Shown: in pieces, positions 48,451 through 61,600 of the stretch | How positions within the stretch are numbered: the stretch's first letter is position 1 | Layout: every line of letters starts with the position of its first letter | NCBI GenBank assembly: GCA_963513935.1 | Contig: OY740766.1 | Span: 960,001 to 1,024,000, forward strand | DNA from: Aphrophora alni | Lineage: Eukaryota > Arthropoda > Insecta > Hemiptera > Aphrophoridae | Reading direction: 5' to 3' | DNA length: 64,000 nucleotides | The notes under the pieces: model-generated | Told to the model about the DNA's origin: nothing | Database searches by the model: none | What the model saw: only the letters and a program-made list of their open reading frames with translations | Program-made: the position numbers and the translations under genes

Positions 48451-48502
48451 TGATGAAACAGATGCTTTGAAGAAGTCTTCACCTCCACCTAAGCCCCAAT
48501 AA
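48451..48502 (+). CDS. Ank2: Ankyrin-2-like gene, terminal exon H
   Basis: After ...tttgttacag the only open phase is 2, giving SDETDALKKSSPPPKPQ and the stop TAA at 48500-48502. The C-terminal PPPKP resembles an SH3 or profilin ligand and echoes PPKPPPR at the start of exon D. An AATAAA overlaps the stop (48498-48503). Confidence 0.78.
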
Positions 48503-48814
48503 ATTATTTCAAGATTCAAAAAATACAAGATATAATTTAAGATTTTTACTAATATAATTTAATTTGGTGGCAAACATTCAGACCAAATTATATATAGAAA
48601 TATTGTTTTTAAAATGTTTATACATCCTATATATTTTATTATTATATTTTATTTATTTGTTTGTACAATGAAATTATGTTTTAGTTTGTTAGATAGAGGA
48701 ATAGTTTATTAAAATATTTAGTTACTCTATTATGCTAGTCATTTGAGTTTATCTCACTAAAAATACTCATATTTATTACCTATAAAAGTTCTTACCGGTA
48801 TTGACTTGCAATTG

Positions 48815-48820
48815 AATAAA
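48815..48820 (+). terminator. Candidate polyadenylation signal
   Basis: This is an AATAAA 313 bases after the ankyrin stop. Another lies at 48969. Which is used cannot be told from sequence. Confidence 0.3.
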
Positions 48821-51800
48821 ATCTTATTTATGTACTAATAATCAAAACTTTTATTAGTAAGTCAGATAAATATAATTTTTTATTTAATAATGTAAATACA
48901 AACTATGTATATTTGAAAATGATAACCTAAGAAATTGCTTATGAACCAGAAGGCTAGATGATTGCTTTAATAAAGAATAGATTCAAAGTTTGTGACCAAA
49001 TGCCAGTGATTACAAAACTAAATATTTTAAGTCACACTTTAGAGTATAACAACAGTGTTGATCTGAGAATTTGATTCAAGGTTTTAAACCATGTTGATAA
49101 TTTATATGTGACTGATATCACAAAGTAAACATATATTGTTGTTAATATTTTAGTTATTTTATTTATTTTTTTTACAATTGATATGAAACTTATTCAAAAT
49201 GTGTAAGAAAGAATTTACCTGAATTTGGCAATAATTGAACACTATTCTAATATTGTATAAATACAATATTACCATTTAGTATTCAAATTATTTTTATTGT
49301 TAGGATAATTGTTTTAAATATGTTTTCCTAGAGAAAAACATTTAAAAGTTACCTCTGATTGTCATTTTGGTAAACCATTAAATTAATTAGATTTTCAGAT
49401 TAGATACAGGTAATTTCAAAATAAATAATATTTGGTTTTTGGATTTATTTGTAATAATAATATTAATAAATTTCTTCTGAAACAGAGTTTTTTTTTAGTA
49501 AATTATATTTATATAAATCCTAAAAACTATTTGTATTTATAAATATGATTTATTTTGGAATTACCTGTTTCATACCCAATTACAGCAAAAACAAAACGCT
49601 TGATAAGCAGATGGTCATACCTTGCATCCATAAACATATAGTTGATATAAAAAAAAAATTATAAATAATTTTGCTTGACAATCAACTATTATTCTATCTA
49701 TTTATCTCTTTTGTGCTTATATATTCAATTTATTTGTAAAATAATAAAATTTTATCAAAAAGGTAAAGTTGCAAGATGTATTATGTTATCAGATTATTAG
49801 AATCTCCCTGAGGAAAAAGGATGTTTGTAGCAGAATTTTTAGATTTATCTGTAAATTATATAGCAAGAATAGAAAAGATGATTTATGCAAAACAAACATG
49901 ACAACCTGTGGTTGTCGTCAAGTTGGTTGATTGATGAATTTTAAAAATGGATTATTTAAAGTCCAATCAAAAAAATTTATAAACTAACAATTTTAGGTTA
50001 TTATTATAACCTTCAGAACATATATTTGGAAGGTCCTTGAAGATATTCATGTCCTCAGATACTTAGTTATGTAAATACAATGTTTAAAGAGTGTCGTCTA
50101 ATTAATTGACTTAAATAATAAAGTTGAATTATATAAGCCTAAGAGTAACAATTCCGGTCACCAAACAAGTTTCTATATTTATCTTTAAAAGTTGAAGTAT
50201 GATGTTTGTAATGTAGATTTGATCATTTCTTTAACAAGCGTTTTCAAATTCTATTTATTCGTTTCAAAGGTATAAAATATCTAATAATTACTGTACTTAA
50301 TATCTCTGTATGTTTTAATAAAACTAAGAGTTTAATTACATAAATTGATGTAGCACTTAAATTTGTTAATTTTAAGAAATTACAATCTTTACTATGCATT
50401 TTCTTTTTCTATAACAAAATATTTTAAATAAAATATTTATATTTTTTTAAGAAAACAATATTATATATATGAAACTATTTTGTTTATATTTGTGCTAACA
50501 TTTATTTTTTATTTTTTACTAATGAGTTTGTTTAAATCTGTATGTAGATTTGTAATATTTGTACTGATTGTGTTAAAAAAATATTGTTCTCTAATAAACC
50601 TCGATACAGATTACAATTTAAAACATTACATTGTTAAAAATATATTTACATTTAAGAACTTGTAATATTAAAACTACAACAATTTTTATATACTTAAAAA
50701 AATACTTATTTAATGACAGTAATTCATATAACTTATATTAAGTATGACACTGATGAATTTAGTATAGTTAACACTAAAACACGTAATATTTATTCAAAAT
50801 ATGTAACTTGAACCAGATAAAGGCTTCAAACTTATTACTTCGTAGAAAGAAAAAATAACAACAAAAAATAAATATGATCAAGTAGAAAGATAAAAATCAT
50901 CAAATATGATTTTTAACAGTTTGATAATTGTAAATTGTGTAGTTATTTAAAATTTTAAATACATAAAACTATAATAAATTTGAATAAGAGCTATATAAAC
51001 AATTTTAAAAGAATTGTATGTGATTTAAAATACATAAATGTATTGTTATTTTAGTGCAATATCATTTTTATTAGATCTTTAAATGTATATTATTGCTGTT
51101 AAGTCATGCTTGTTACTTTAAAAATGAAATAGCTTTTTAGGTTGAAATTTAATATATAAAAATATTAATAAAAGAGAAAATTTAAAAAAATATTTCCTGC
51201 CAATTTTTTTGTAAGGCTAGTTATTAATTTTAGTTTAGTATTAGAAAAATCAACCTTACATAACTACGAAGTTCTGTACTTAAATGAAAATGTAGTGTTA
51301 TTTTTTGACAAGTTTATTACTTGCTTTGACATAAACACGTCGCTTTATTTTTGATCTTGTACCTATGAACTTAAGATGTACAGTATTACAATGCAAGCTA
51401 AATGCAGTATTGTTGTCTTGATATGCCATTGGCTGAATGTTTGTATTCTGATGGGATCAGTAAATATATATAGAACATACTAAAAAACTTTGTGTCAAAT
51501 TATTTTTTTACAAAAGATTCATAACCTCTCTTTCATCGATCTAGTTTTAATATTTTGTAGCGAAAGTATTTCAATTTGAAGGTCAACCATATCATTGAGT
51601 AATAAGGAATGTGTACATTTGACATGTTTTGTGAAATTTGTTGAGCTAAAAAGTTGAAACAATGTAATGAAAACCGTTTATGATTCTCAAGAAATCAACG
51701 TTCAAAACTCTTTTTAACATCATAAGATAAGTCATCTATAATCTGCTCAAATTATTTTAACAATATAAAAACATTAAGTGCTAAATCTTAGAGAAAATGG

Positions 51801-53789
51801 TTGTGAAACCAAATACGTAGCTGAAATAAATTTTAAATGTTGAGTTTATTTTGCAACCAAGGATTGAGTTTGTTCATAAGCCAAAATCTAACTGAACCAT
51901 TTGTAATTTGGAGTCAAGCCCTATATTAACTTCAGAAATTATGTATCCCTGAAGTAATTTGTACTAAATTTAAACATCTTGTGGGACATTTACCCTGAAC
52001 CAAACATTAAAATTTCATGTAATTTGGATATTTCTTTGCTCTGAAATAATAATTGACAAGAATGCCACAGATTGATGGACACAAAGAGAGACATCATTTT
52101 AGAAATATGTTATTAAATGCTGAAGATATCAAGAACCGTAAAGTACAAGATATTGAAATATCAAAATTAGAACTATTTCATATAGCCCATATAGAAATAC
52201 TTTTAATTGGGAAGTAAATCTTTTTTAAATCAGCCTCAAAAATGTCAGATGTTCCTGCCTAGCAAACTCGTCCAAGTTAATGTATAAAGCAATGATTGTA
52301 CAATATGAGGAAAATATATGATGAAGCATCAAATAAATAATAATCATAATTGAATAATTGGGTGTCTATACAGTTTTCTCCATTTGTACAGCTTAAATGG
52401 TTTAACAGGTAAATATACACTTTACAGGTATGGTATCTAATATATACACTGCCAAGAATTTACTGAATTGCTTTATACATGAAGTTTGCTCTACTTCCTA
52501 TTCATGACCTCTTGTGGTTCCATGTGTGTATTAATCCCTTGTATCGTATTCTCATCAATTAGTTATCTTATCCCGTGACAGCATTCTGGTCACATTCTGG
52601 CAGAGTCTCCCACTGGTCCTCCTGGCAACCTCGTGCCAATTCCAGCTGCCGACTACTGACTGTCGATACCTTCTTGCTGCGTCTGACCCTGATTTTAGCT
52701 TATAAACTCTTGTCTTTTTTTTGACGTGTTAGTACATTGTAAGCCAAACAATTACCTAACTTTTTTAATCTATCATAATGATGTCTATTTTTTTTACTCT
52801 ATTGTCTATCAAGTAGACAGCATATTTATCTGTTACATTCTGACTTAACTTAACTTTAAATCTTAAATTAACCCTGAATCTTAAGAGAAGTGAATATTAG
52901 AGGTAGTTTCAAATTTATGAATATTTTTAATTATGGTCCGACTTTGATGAAACTGGTAATATTTATATATAAAAACGCTGATTTTGAATGTAACAGCGTG
53001 TATATACTATTGAGAATAAATAGTAGGGGGCCTATACCAAATTTTATTGATCGAGGTTATATAATAAGTCTTTGTTTTTATAGCACTAAGTTGGAATTAT
53101 TTAAATATTATTTTGTTTTTAACTCATGGAAAGTGATGTGCTAGGTTGCATGTTGTATGCTTGAGGTTAATTATGAAGCTAGGTTTAATATTTAGGCATT
53201 GTAATAGGCATATATGATTCAAGTCTACTTTTTTAAAGGATCCCTTGTTGTTTTAAAGCAATAAACTTTAAATCATCAACACTGTTAGGATTAGTTCCTT
53301 TTACCTGACTTGGTTCTTTATTTTCAATATAATCAAATCACTGGTTCAGATAACTAATTAAAGGTTCTTTATTATTTGATACAACTTGACTAGTTCTCTT
53401 ATATACTAATTACAAATATTTTAATCTTCTTAATTACTAATAATCCAGAATGACTGTAACAGTTGTGACTCACAGATCTGATTCTATGTTATAGTTTATA
53501 ATGATTTGTCTCTCAAATAATAATTACAAGGTTTATACACGAAGTTTGCTCATACTGTGTGCCACTCTTATAGATGCTCGTCCAAAGTCCATACTCCTAG
53601 GAAGCTCTTACTTGTCAAGTCCGTCTGGGTATCTTCAAAAATCCCTGAAGCACCTTCCCTTAACTACAAAGTTTCATCCTACCCAATGGTTTCTATATCT
53701 TTGTAGTTTGAAAATGTGCATGGAACGCCAAACCCATTGGTATACCCAGGATCTGCACCTGAACACAAGAAATGACATTCAGTTGATTG

Positions 53790-53831
53790 ATTCTTTGGCT
53801 TCTCTTCAGTTATGGAGAGAAGCCAAAGAAT
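53790..53831. repeat. Perfect 16-bp hairpin
   Basis: ATTCTTTGGCTTCTCT is followed, after the 10-base loop TCAGTTATGG, by its exact complement. Confidence 0.95.
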
Positions 53832-54562
53832 ACTGTTTAATCTTTATTATTCAGGCGTATATGAATGTCTAAGTAGTTTTTACACCATTTGTTGTAATTT
53901 TTATTACAAAATTAATTGTAGACACATTAGTAGTTATTCTTGAATTTTACTTTGATCTTGTTTTTAATTACACATATTTGTTAATCATATAGAAATCAGA
54001 GAATTGGTGTTTGATTAATCAAACTTCAAGCAGATGACTTGCTGAACATGCCAAATTAAATAAATAATATTAATAATAAAAACTAGCTTTCTCAGATAAT
54101 TTTGTATAGAGTTTGGATATAATTGTAAATTTAAAATAGCTTTAAATGAATATTGGGTTTGGAAATTTTTTATACAGAATATTGTTTATTAAATGTTTTA
54201 TTTTATAGTGTACAATTGTAAGAATGTACTGTTAAAATCCCTCATAAAAACTAATATGGATTATATTATCACACACTTTGCAAAACAACACTGTACAACA
54301 CCGTACAAAACAACAAGTACTGACAACTGTTAGCCATCTAATACTTGATGTGGTGGCTAGCTGTTGCTGAAATGTATATGTTGACTAACAAATTATAAAA
54401 TTCAAAATTAGGTTTAAGTTTATATAATAATCAATAAAGAACCCATTAGCTTTTGATAACTAATGTATGTGGTAATTAGGAGGTGTAGCAGGAACATGTC
54501 ATTAACTAATATTTTAATGTATTTAAAGGTTAGGTAGTGCTGACTTTTAGGTTGAAACGATA

Positions 54563-54730
54563 ATGTATTTTTTAAGGGGGCTGTTACTATGTGTAATAGT
54601 AATTATTACTGATGTACATAACATTCCTTTAGAATATAAAAACAGAAGTGATGTGATTAAAAAATCTGATTTTCCTGAAGATGGGGATTTGTTTGAAGGT
54701 GATATAATACTTCGCTCTGATCAATTAGAG
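54563..54730 (+). CDS. First coding exon of an astacin-family metalloprotease (partial)
   Basis: The exon encodes 56 codons from ATG 54563 to a donor at 54731 (agag|gttagt), phase 0. Residues 1-16 (MYFLRGLLLCVIVIIT) form a signal peptide. The acidic segment GDLFEGDIIL at 41-50 carries the FxGD motif, whose Asp (residue 47) occupies the active-site zinc in astacin pro-enzymes (the aspartate switch). Astacins are secreted zinc endopeptidases (family knowledge). The catalytic domain with HExxHxxGxxH must lie in exons beyond the window; none is found up to the satellite array. The call rests on a short propeptide, so another secreted protein cannot be excluded. Without splicing the frame ends at 54791-54793. 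Confidence 0.6.
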
Positions 54731-55654
54731 GTTAGTACATTACAATTTTCATTGTATATATTGAACAAAAATATAATTAAACACTCATTATAACTTTTAC
54801 CTCTCTAAATAAATCCACGAATTATTTATTTATGTATTAGATATCAATTTTCTTATGTGCTCCTTAAGTTTTAAATAATGAGACTTACACAATTCTACTT
54901 TAAATCTATTATGACCCTTTTATTTTAGTTTAAGGAACCATAATAGCAGTGGTCTAATGTTTGTCTCTGATTAAGCCCCTTTTAATCCTGTATTTTGGTG
55001 ATGTCTCGTCTTCAATAGTCTCAAGGGCTTGAAGTGAAGATGTAGAGCATGCACACACACACAGAGTTTTGTTTTAAAAATAAAAACTCTCTTTAGCTTT
55101 TTTAAACTTTTATTAGTGGCAATAAGTGCTGATAATTTTTAAATTACGGTAGTTGATAGTGGAGTATATATACAGTAAAGCCTCGAAAATTCAGATCATT
55201 GGGTCCAGACCCAATCTGGATGTTTGAATTATACTTTAAACTGCTATAATTTTATGTCAAAAACAGTTTTTATTTTTTTTTAATGGATGAAGTCTTCAAA
55301 TTAAATGCTTAAACAATAAAAAGAAGAGTCTTAAACTCTTAAATGAACTCCTTCTTGGATATACAATAGCACGCTTTTATTGATATAGGCCTACTTTACT
55401 AAAATAACCTAATCATTAAAACACCACTGGGACTTGTATAAAGTTACAGTATATTTACAACTAGAGTGAACACCAACCCCTCTTACTACAGCTCTCCCTC
55501 CTTTCACTCATCCCTTGTTTTGTTTACATGTCAAAACAAATCTCTAGATCAAGCTCTTTTTATGGAATTACAAACCTTGCAAATTTATTTAAAAAAGTGA
55601 GTAAATTATTGCTAATACGCTAATAAAACCTCATAACCTCGGTATTTAAAAGTT
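54731..55654 (+). other. Start of astacin-like gene intron, with a pogo-like end
   Basis: This is AT-rich intron sequence. At 55171-55172 a TA precedes CAGTAAAGCCTCGAAAATTC, which resembles a Tigger/pogo terminal repeat, followed by a small palindrome (TTGGGTCCAGACCCAA). No matching right end is visible before the satellite. I see nothing else. Confidence 0.45.
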
Positions 55655-58600
55655 GTTTAATAGAAGCAGAATTAAATTTGGAGTCGAGTGGTGCTATTGA
55701 AATTTCAAAATTTTAAATATTTTTTTCATTTTTATCTAGTTTTTTTGTCAAAATTTCAACATTTATACATACCAACGATATGCACATCAATAGATGCAGA
55801 ATTGAATAGAGAGTAAACCATGAAAAAATGACTTTGAAAACTCAAAGGGTTTACGAGTAATTGCAGTTTAAAGTTTTTTGAAAAAAGTTCAAAATTTTTT
55901 TAAACCAATGATGTGGGTATCAGAAGATGCAGAATTGAAAGGAGAATAAACCCTGAAAAAATCACTTTGACATCTCAAATGGTTTAAGAGTTATTGCGAT
56001 TTATATGTCAATAAAAATACAAGATTTTAACATTTCACGTTTCGCCACTTGCAATACCTTTTTAAAACGCCTGTAGCTCCCTAACTATACATCGTAATGA
56101 TACCACATTTTACATGAGGAAAGAAGAAAGTTCAAATTTTACTGTGGTGTTTTCAGTTCGAAAATATCTCTTATAGTTTCTGAGTAATTAATTCGAGAAA
56201 ACAGGCAATTTTCAAACTTTGCAAAATGATAAGGGACCCCTTGCAGTTTTTTTAGGCGAAAAAGTGAGTTTTTGATTTTTGATTGTTTTTATAGCTTAAT
56301 AGAAGCAGAATTAAATTTGGAGTCGAGTGGTGCTATTGAAATTTCAAAATTTTAAATATTTCTTCATTTTTATCTAGTTTTTTTGTCAAAATTTCAACAT
56401 TTATCCATACCAACGATATGCACATCAATAGATGCAGAATTGAAAGGAGAATAAACCCTGAAAAAATCACTTTGACATCTCAAATGGTTTAAGAGTTATT
56501 GCGATTTATATGTCAATAAAAATACAAGATTTTAACATTTCACGTTTCGCCACTTGCAATACCTTTTTAAAACGCCTGTAGCTCCCTAACTATACATCGT
56601 AATGATACCACATTTTACATGAGGAAAGAAGAAAGTTCAAATTTTACTGTGGTGTTTTCAGTTCGAAAATATCTCTTATAGTTTCTGAGTAATTAATTCG
56701 AGAAAACAGACCCCCCCTTGCAGTTTTTTTAGGCGAAAAAGTGAGTTTTTGATTTTTGATTGTTTTTATAGCTTAATAGAAGCAGAATTAATTTTGGAGT
56801 CGAGTGGTGCTATTGAAATTTCAAAATTTTAAATATTTTTTTCATTTTTATCTAGTTTTTTGTCAAAATTTCAACATTTATCCATACCAACGATATGCAC
56901 ATCAATAGATGCAGAATTGAATAGAGAGTAAACCATGAAAAAATGACTTTGAAAACTCAAAGGGTTTACGAGTAATTGCAGTTTAAAGTTTTTTGAAAAA
57001 AGTTCAAAATTTTTTTAAACCAATGATGTGGGTATCAGAAGATGCAGAATTGAAAGGAGAATAAACCCTGAAAAAATCACTTTGACATCTCAAATGGTTT
57101 AAGAGTTATTGCGATTTATATGTCAATAAAAATACAAGATTTTAACATTTCACGTTTCGCCACTTGCAATACCTTTTTAAAACGCCTGTAGCTCCCTAAC
57201 TATACATCGTAATGATACCACATTTTACATGAGGAAAGAAGAAAGTTCAAATTTTACTGTGGTGTTTTCAGTTCGAAAATATCTCTTATAGTTTCTGAGT
57301 AATTAATTCGAGAAAACAGGCAATTTTCAAACTTTGCAAAATGGTAAGGTCCCCCCTTGCAGTTTTTTTAGGCGAAAAAGTGAGTTTTTGATTTTTGATT
57401 GTTTTTATAGCTTAATAGAAGCAGAATTAAATTTGGAGTCGAGTGGTGCTATTGAAATTTCAAAATTTTAAATATTTCTTCATTTTTATCTAGTTTTTTT
57501 GTCAAAATTTCAACATTTATCCATACCAACGATATGCACATCAATAGATGCAGAATTGAATAGAGAGTAAACCATGAAAAAATGACTTTGAAAACTCAAA
57601 GGGTTTACGAGTAATTGCAGTTTAAAGTTTTTTGAAAAAAGTTCAAAATTTTTTTAAACCAATGATGTGGGTATCAAAAGATGCAGAATTGAAAGGAGAA
57701 TAAACCCTGAAAAAATCACTTTGACATCTCAAATGGTTTAAGAGTTATTGCGATTTATATGTCAATAAAAATACAAGATTTTAACATTTCACGTTTCGCC
57801 ACTTGCAATACCTTTTTAAAACGCCTGTAGCTCCCTAACTATACATCGTAATGATACCACATTTTACATGAGGAAAGAAGAAAGTTCAAATTTTACTGTG
57901 GTGTTTTCAGTTCGAAAATATCTCTTATAGTTTCTGAGTAATTAATTCGAGAAAACAGGCAATTTTCAAACTTTGCAAAATGATAAGGGACCCCTTGCAG
58001 TTTTTTTAGGCGAAAAAGTGAGTTTTTGATTTTTGATTGTTTTTATAGCTTAATAGAAGCAGAATTAAATTTGGAGTCGAGTGGTGCTATTGAAATTTCA
58101 AAATTTTAAATATTTCTTCATTTTTATCTAGTTTTTTTGTCAAAATTTCAACATTTATCCATACCAACGATATGCACATCAATAGATGCAGAATTGAAAG
58201 GAGAATAAACCCTGAAAAAATCACTTTGACATCTCAAATGGTTTAAGAGTTATTGCGATTTATATGTCAATAAAAATACAAGATTTTAACATTTCACGTT
58301 TCGCCACTTGCAATACCTTTTTAAAACGCCTGTAGCTCCCTAACTATACATCGTAATGATACCACATTTTACATGAGGAAAGAAGAAAGTTCAAATTTTA
58401 CTGTGGTGTTTTCAGTTCGAAAATATCTCTTATAGTTTCTGAGTAATTAATTCGAGAAAACAGACCCCCCCTTGCAGTTTTTTTAGGCGAAAAAGTGAGT
58501 TTTTGATTTTTGATTGTTTTTATAGCTTAATAGAAGCAGAATTAATTTTGGAGTCGAGTGGTGCTATTGAAATTTCAAAATTTTAAATATTTTTTTCATT

Positions 58601-61600
58601 TTTATCTAGTTTTTTGTCAAAATTTCAACATTTATCCATACCAACGATATGCACATCAATAGATGCAGAATTGAATAGAGAGTAAACCATGAAAAAATGA
58701 CTTTGAAAACTCAAAGGGTTTACGAGTAATTGCAGTTTAAAGTTTTTTGAAAAAAGTTCAAAATTTTTTTAAACCAATGATGTGGGTATCAGAAGATGCA
58801 GAATTGAAAGGAGAATAAACCCTGAAAAAATCACTTTGACATCTCAAATGGTTTAAGAGTTATTGCGATTTATATGTCAATAAAAATACAAGATTTTAAC
58901 ATTTCACGTTTCGCCACTTGCAATACCTTTTTAAAACGCCTGTAGCTCCCTAACTATACATCGTAATGATACCACATTTTACATGAGGAAAGAAGAAAGT
59001 TCAAATTTTACTGTGGTGTTTTCAGTTCGAAAATATCTCTTATAGTTTCTGAGTAATTAATTCGAGAAAACAGGCAATTTTCAAACTTTGCAAAATGGTA
59101 AGGTCCCCCCTTGCAGTTTTTTTAGGCGAAAAAATGAGTTTTTGATTTTTGATTGTTTTTATAGCTTAATAGAAGCAGAATTAAATTTGGAGTCGAGTGG
59201 TGCTATTGAAATTTCAAAATTTTAAATATTTCTTCATTTTTATCTAGTTTTTTTGTCAAAATTTCAACATTTATCCATACCAACGATATGCACATCAATA
59301 GATGCAGAATTGAATAGAGAGTAAACCATGAAAAAATGACTTTGAAAACTCAAAGGGTTTACGAGTAATTGCAGTTTAAAGTTTTTTGAAAAAAGTTCAA
59401 AATTTTTTTAAACCAATGATGTGGGTATCAAAAGATGCAGAATTGAAAGGAGAATAAACCCTGAAAAAATCACTTTGACATCTCAAATGGTTTAAGAGTT
59501 ATTGCGATTTATATGTCAATAAAAATACAAGATTTTAACATTTCACGTTTCGCCACTTGCAATACCTTTTTAAAACGCCTGTAGCTCCCCAACTATACAT
59601 CGTAATGATACCACATTTTACATGAGGAAAGAAGAAAGTTCAAATTTTACTGTGGTGTTTTCAGTTCGAAAATATCTCTTATAGTTTCTGAGTAATTAAT
59701 TCGAGAAAACAGGCAATTTTCAAACTTTGCAAAATGGTAAGGGACCCCCCTTGCAGTTTTTTTAGGCGAAAAAGTGAGTTTTTGATTTTTGATTGTTTTT
59801 ATAGCTTAATAGAAGCAGAATTAAATTTGGAGTCGAGTGGTGCTATTGAAATTTCAAAATTTTAAATATTTCTTCATTTTTATCTAGTTTTTTTGTCAAA
59901 AATCAACATTTATCCATACCAACGATATGCACATCAATAGATGCAGAATTGAAAGGAGAATAAACCCTGAAAAAATCACTTTGACATCTCAAATGGTTTA
60001 AGAGTTATTGCGATTTATATGTCAATAAAAATACAAGATTTTAACATTTCACGTTTCGCCACTTGCAATACCTTTTTAAAACGCCTGTAGCTCCCTAACT
60101 ATACATCGTAATGATACCACATTTTACATGAGGAAAGAAGAAAGTTCAAATTTTACTGTGGTGTTTTCAGTTCGAAAATATCTCTTATAGTTTCTGAGTA
60201 ATTAATTCGAGAAAACAGGCAATTTTCAAACTTTGCAAAATGGTAAGGGTCCCCCCTTGCAGTTTTTTTAGGCGAAAAAGTGAGTTTTTGATTTTTGATT
60301 GTTTTTATAGCTTAATAGAAGCAGAATTAAATTTGGAGTCGAGTGGTGCTATTGAAATTTCAAAATTTTAAATATTTTTTCATTTTTATCTAGTTTTTTT
60401 GTCAAAATTTCAACATTTATCCATACCAACGATATGCACATCAATAGATGCAGAAATGAATAGAGAGTAAACCATGAAAAAATGACTTTGAAAACTCAAA
60501 GGGTTTACGAGTAATTGCAGTTTAAATTTTTTTGAAAAAAGTTCAAAATTTTTTTAAACCAATGATGTGGGAATCAGAAGATGCAGAATTGAAAGGAGAA
60601 TAAACCCTGAAAAAATCACTTTGACATCTCAAATGGTTTAAGAGTTATTGCGATTTATATGTCAATAAAAATACAAGATTTTAACATTTCACGTTTCGCC
60701 ACTTGCAATACCTTTTTAAAACGCCTGTGGCTCCCTAACTATACATCGTAATGATACCATATTTTACATGAGGAAAGAAGAAAGTTCAAATTTTACTGTG
60801 GTGTTTTCAGTTCGAAAATATCTCTTATAGTTTCTGAGTAATTAATTCGAGAAAACAGGCAATTTTCAAACTTTGCAAAATGGTAAGGGTCCCCCCTTGC
60901 AGTTTTTTTAGGCGAAAAAGTGAGTTTTTGATTTTTGATTGTTTTTATAGCTTAATAGAAGCAGAATTAAATTTGGAGTCGAGTGGTGCTATTGAAATTT
61001 CAAAATTTTAAATATTTTTTCATTTTTATCTAGTTTTTTTGTCAAAATTTCAACATTTATCCATACCAACGATATGCACATCAATAGATGCAGAATTGAA
61101 AGGAGAATAAACCCTGAAAAAATCACTTTGACATCTCAAATGGTTTAAGAGTTATTGCGATTTATATGTCAATAAAAATACAAGATTTTAACATTTCACG
61201 TTTCGCCACTTGCAATACCTTTTTAAAACGCCTGTAGCTCCCTAACTATACATCGTAATGATACCACATTTTACATGAGGAAAGAAGAAAGTTCAAATTT
61301 TACTGTGGTGTTTTCAGTTCGAAAATATCTCTTATAGTTTCTGAGTAATTAATTCGAGAAAACAGACCCCCCCTTGCAGTTTTTTTAGGCGAAAAAGTGA
61401 GTTTTTGATTTTTGATTGTTTTTATAGCTTAATAGAAGCAGAATTAATTTTGGAGTCGAGTGGTGCTATTGAAATTTCAAAATTTTAAATATTTTTTTCA
61501 TTTTTATCTAGTTTTTTGTCAAAATTTCAACATTTATCCATACCAACGATATGCACATCAATAGATGCAGAATTGAATAGAGAGTAAACCATGAAAAAAT

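Larger units (their letters stand above)
48503..54562 (+). other. 3' UTR of the ankyrin-like gene and intergenic DNA
   Basis: This is AT-rich sequence without a convincing gene. Candidate polyadenylation signals AATAAA occur at 48815 and 48969, with more further on. Neural ankyrin messages can have long 3' UTRs, so the transcript end cannot be set. A GC-richer patch at 52560-52700 and a weak open frame at 53501-53872 may be remnants of an insertion. Confidence 0.45.

Noticed and set aside
50480..50665. Hydrophobic 61-codon frame in the presumed 3' UTR
   Set aside because: T-rich sequence gives Phe/Leu/Ile codons by chance, and nothing supports translation.
53501..53872. Open frame of 123 codons between the two genes
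   Set aside because: No recognisable domain. It includes the perfect hairpin, and flanking splice or promoter signals are not convincing. It may be an insertion remnant.
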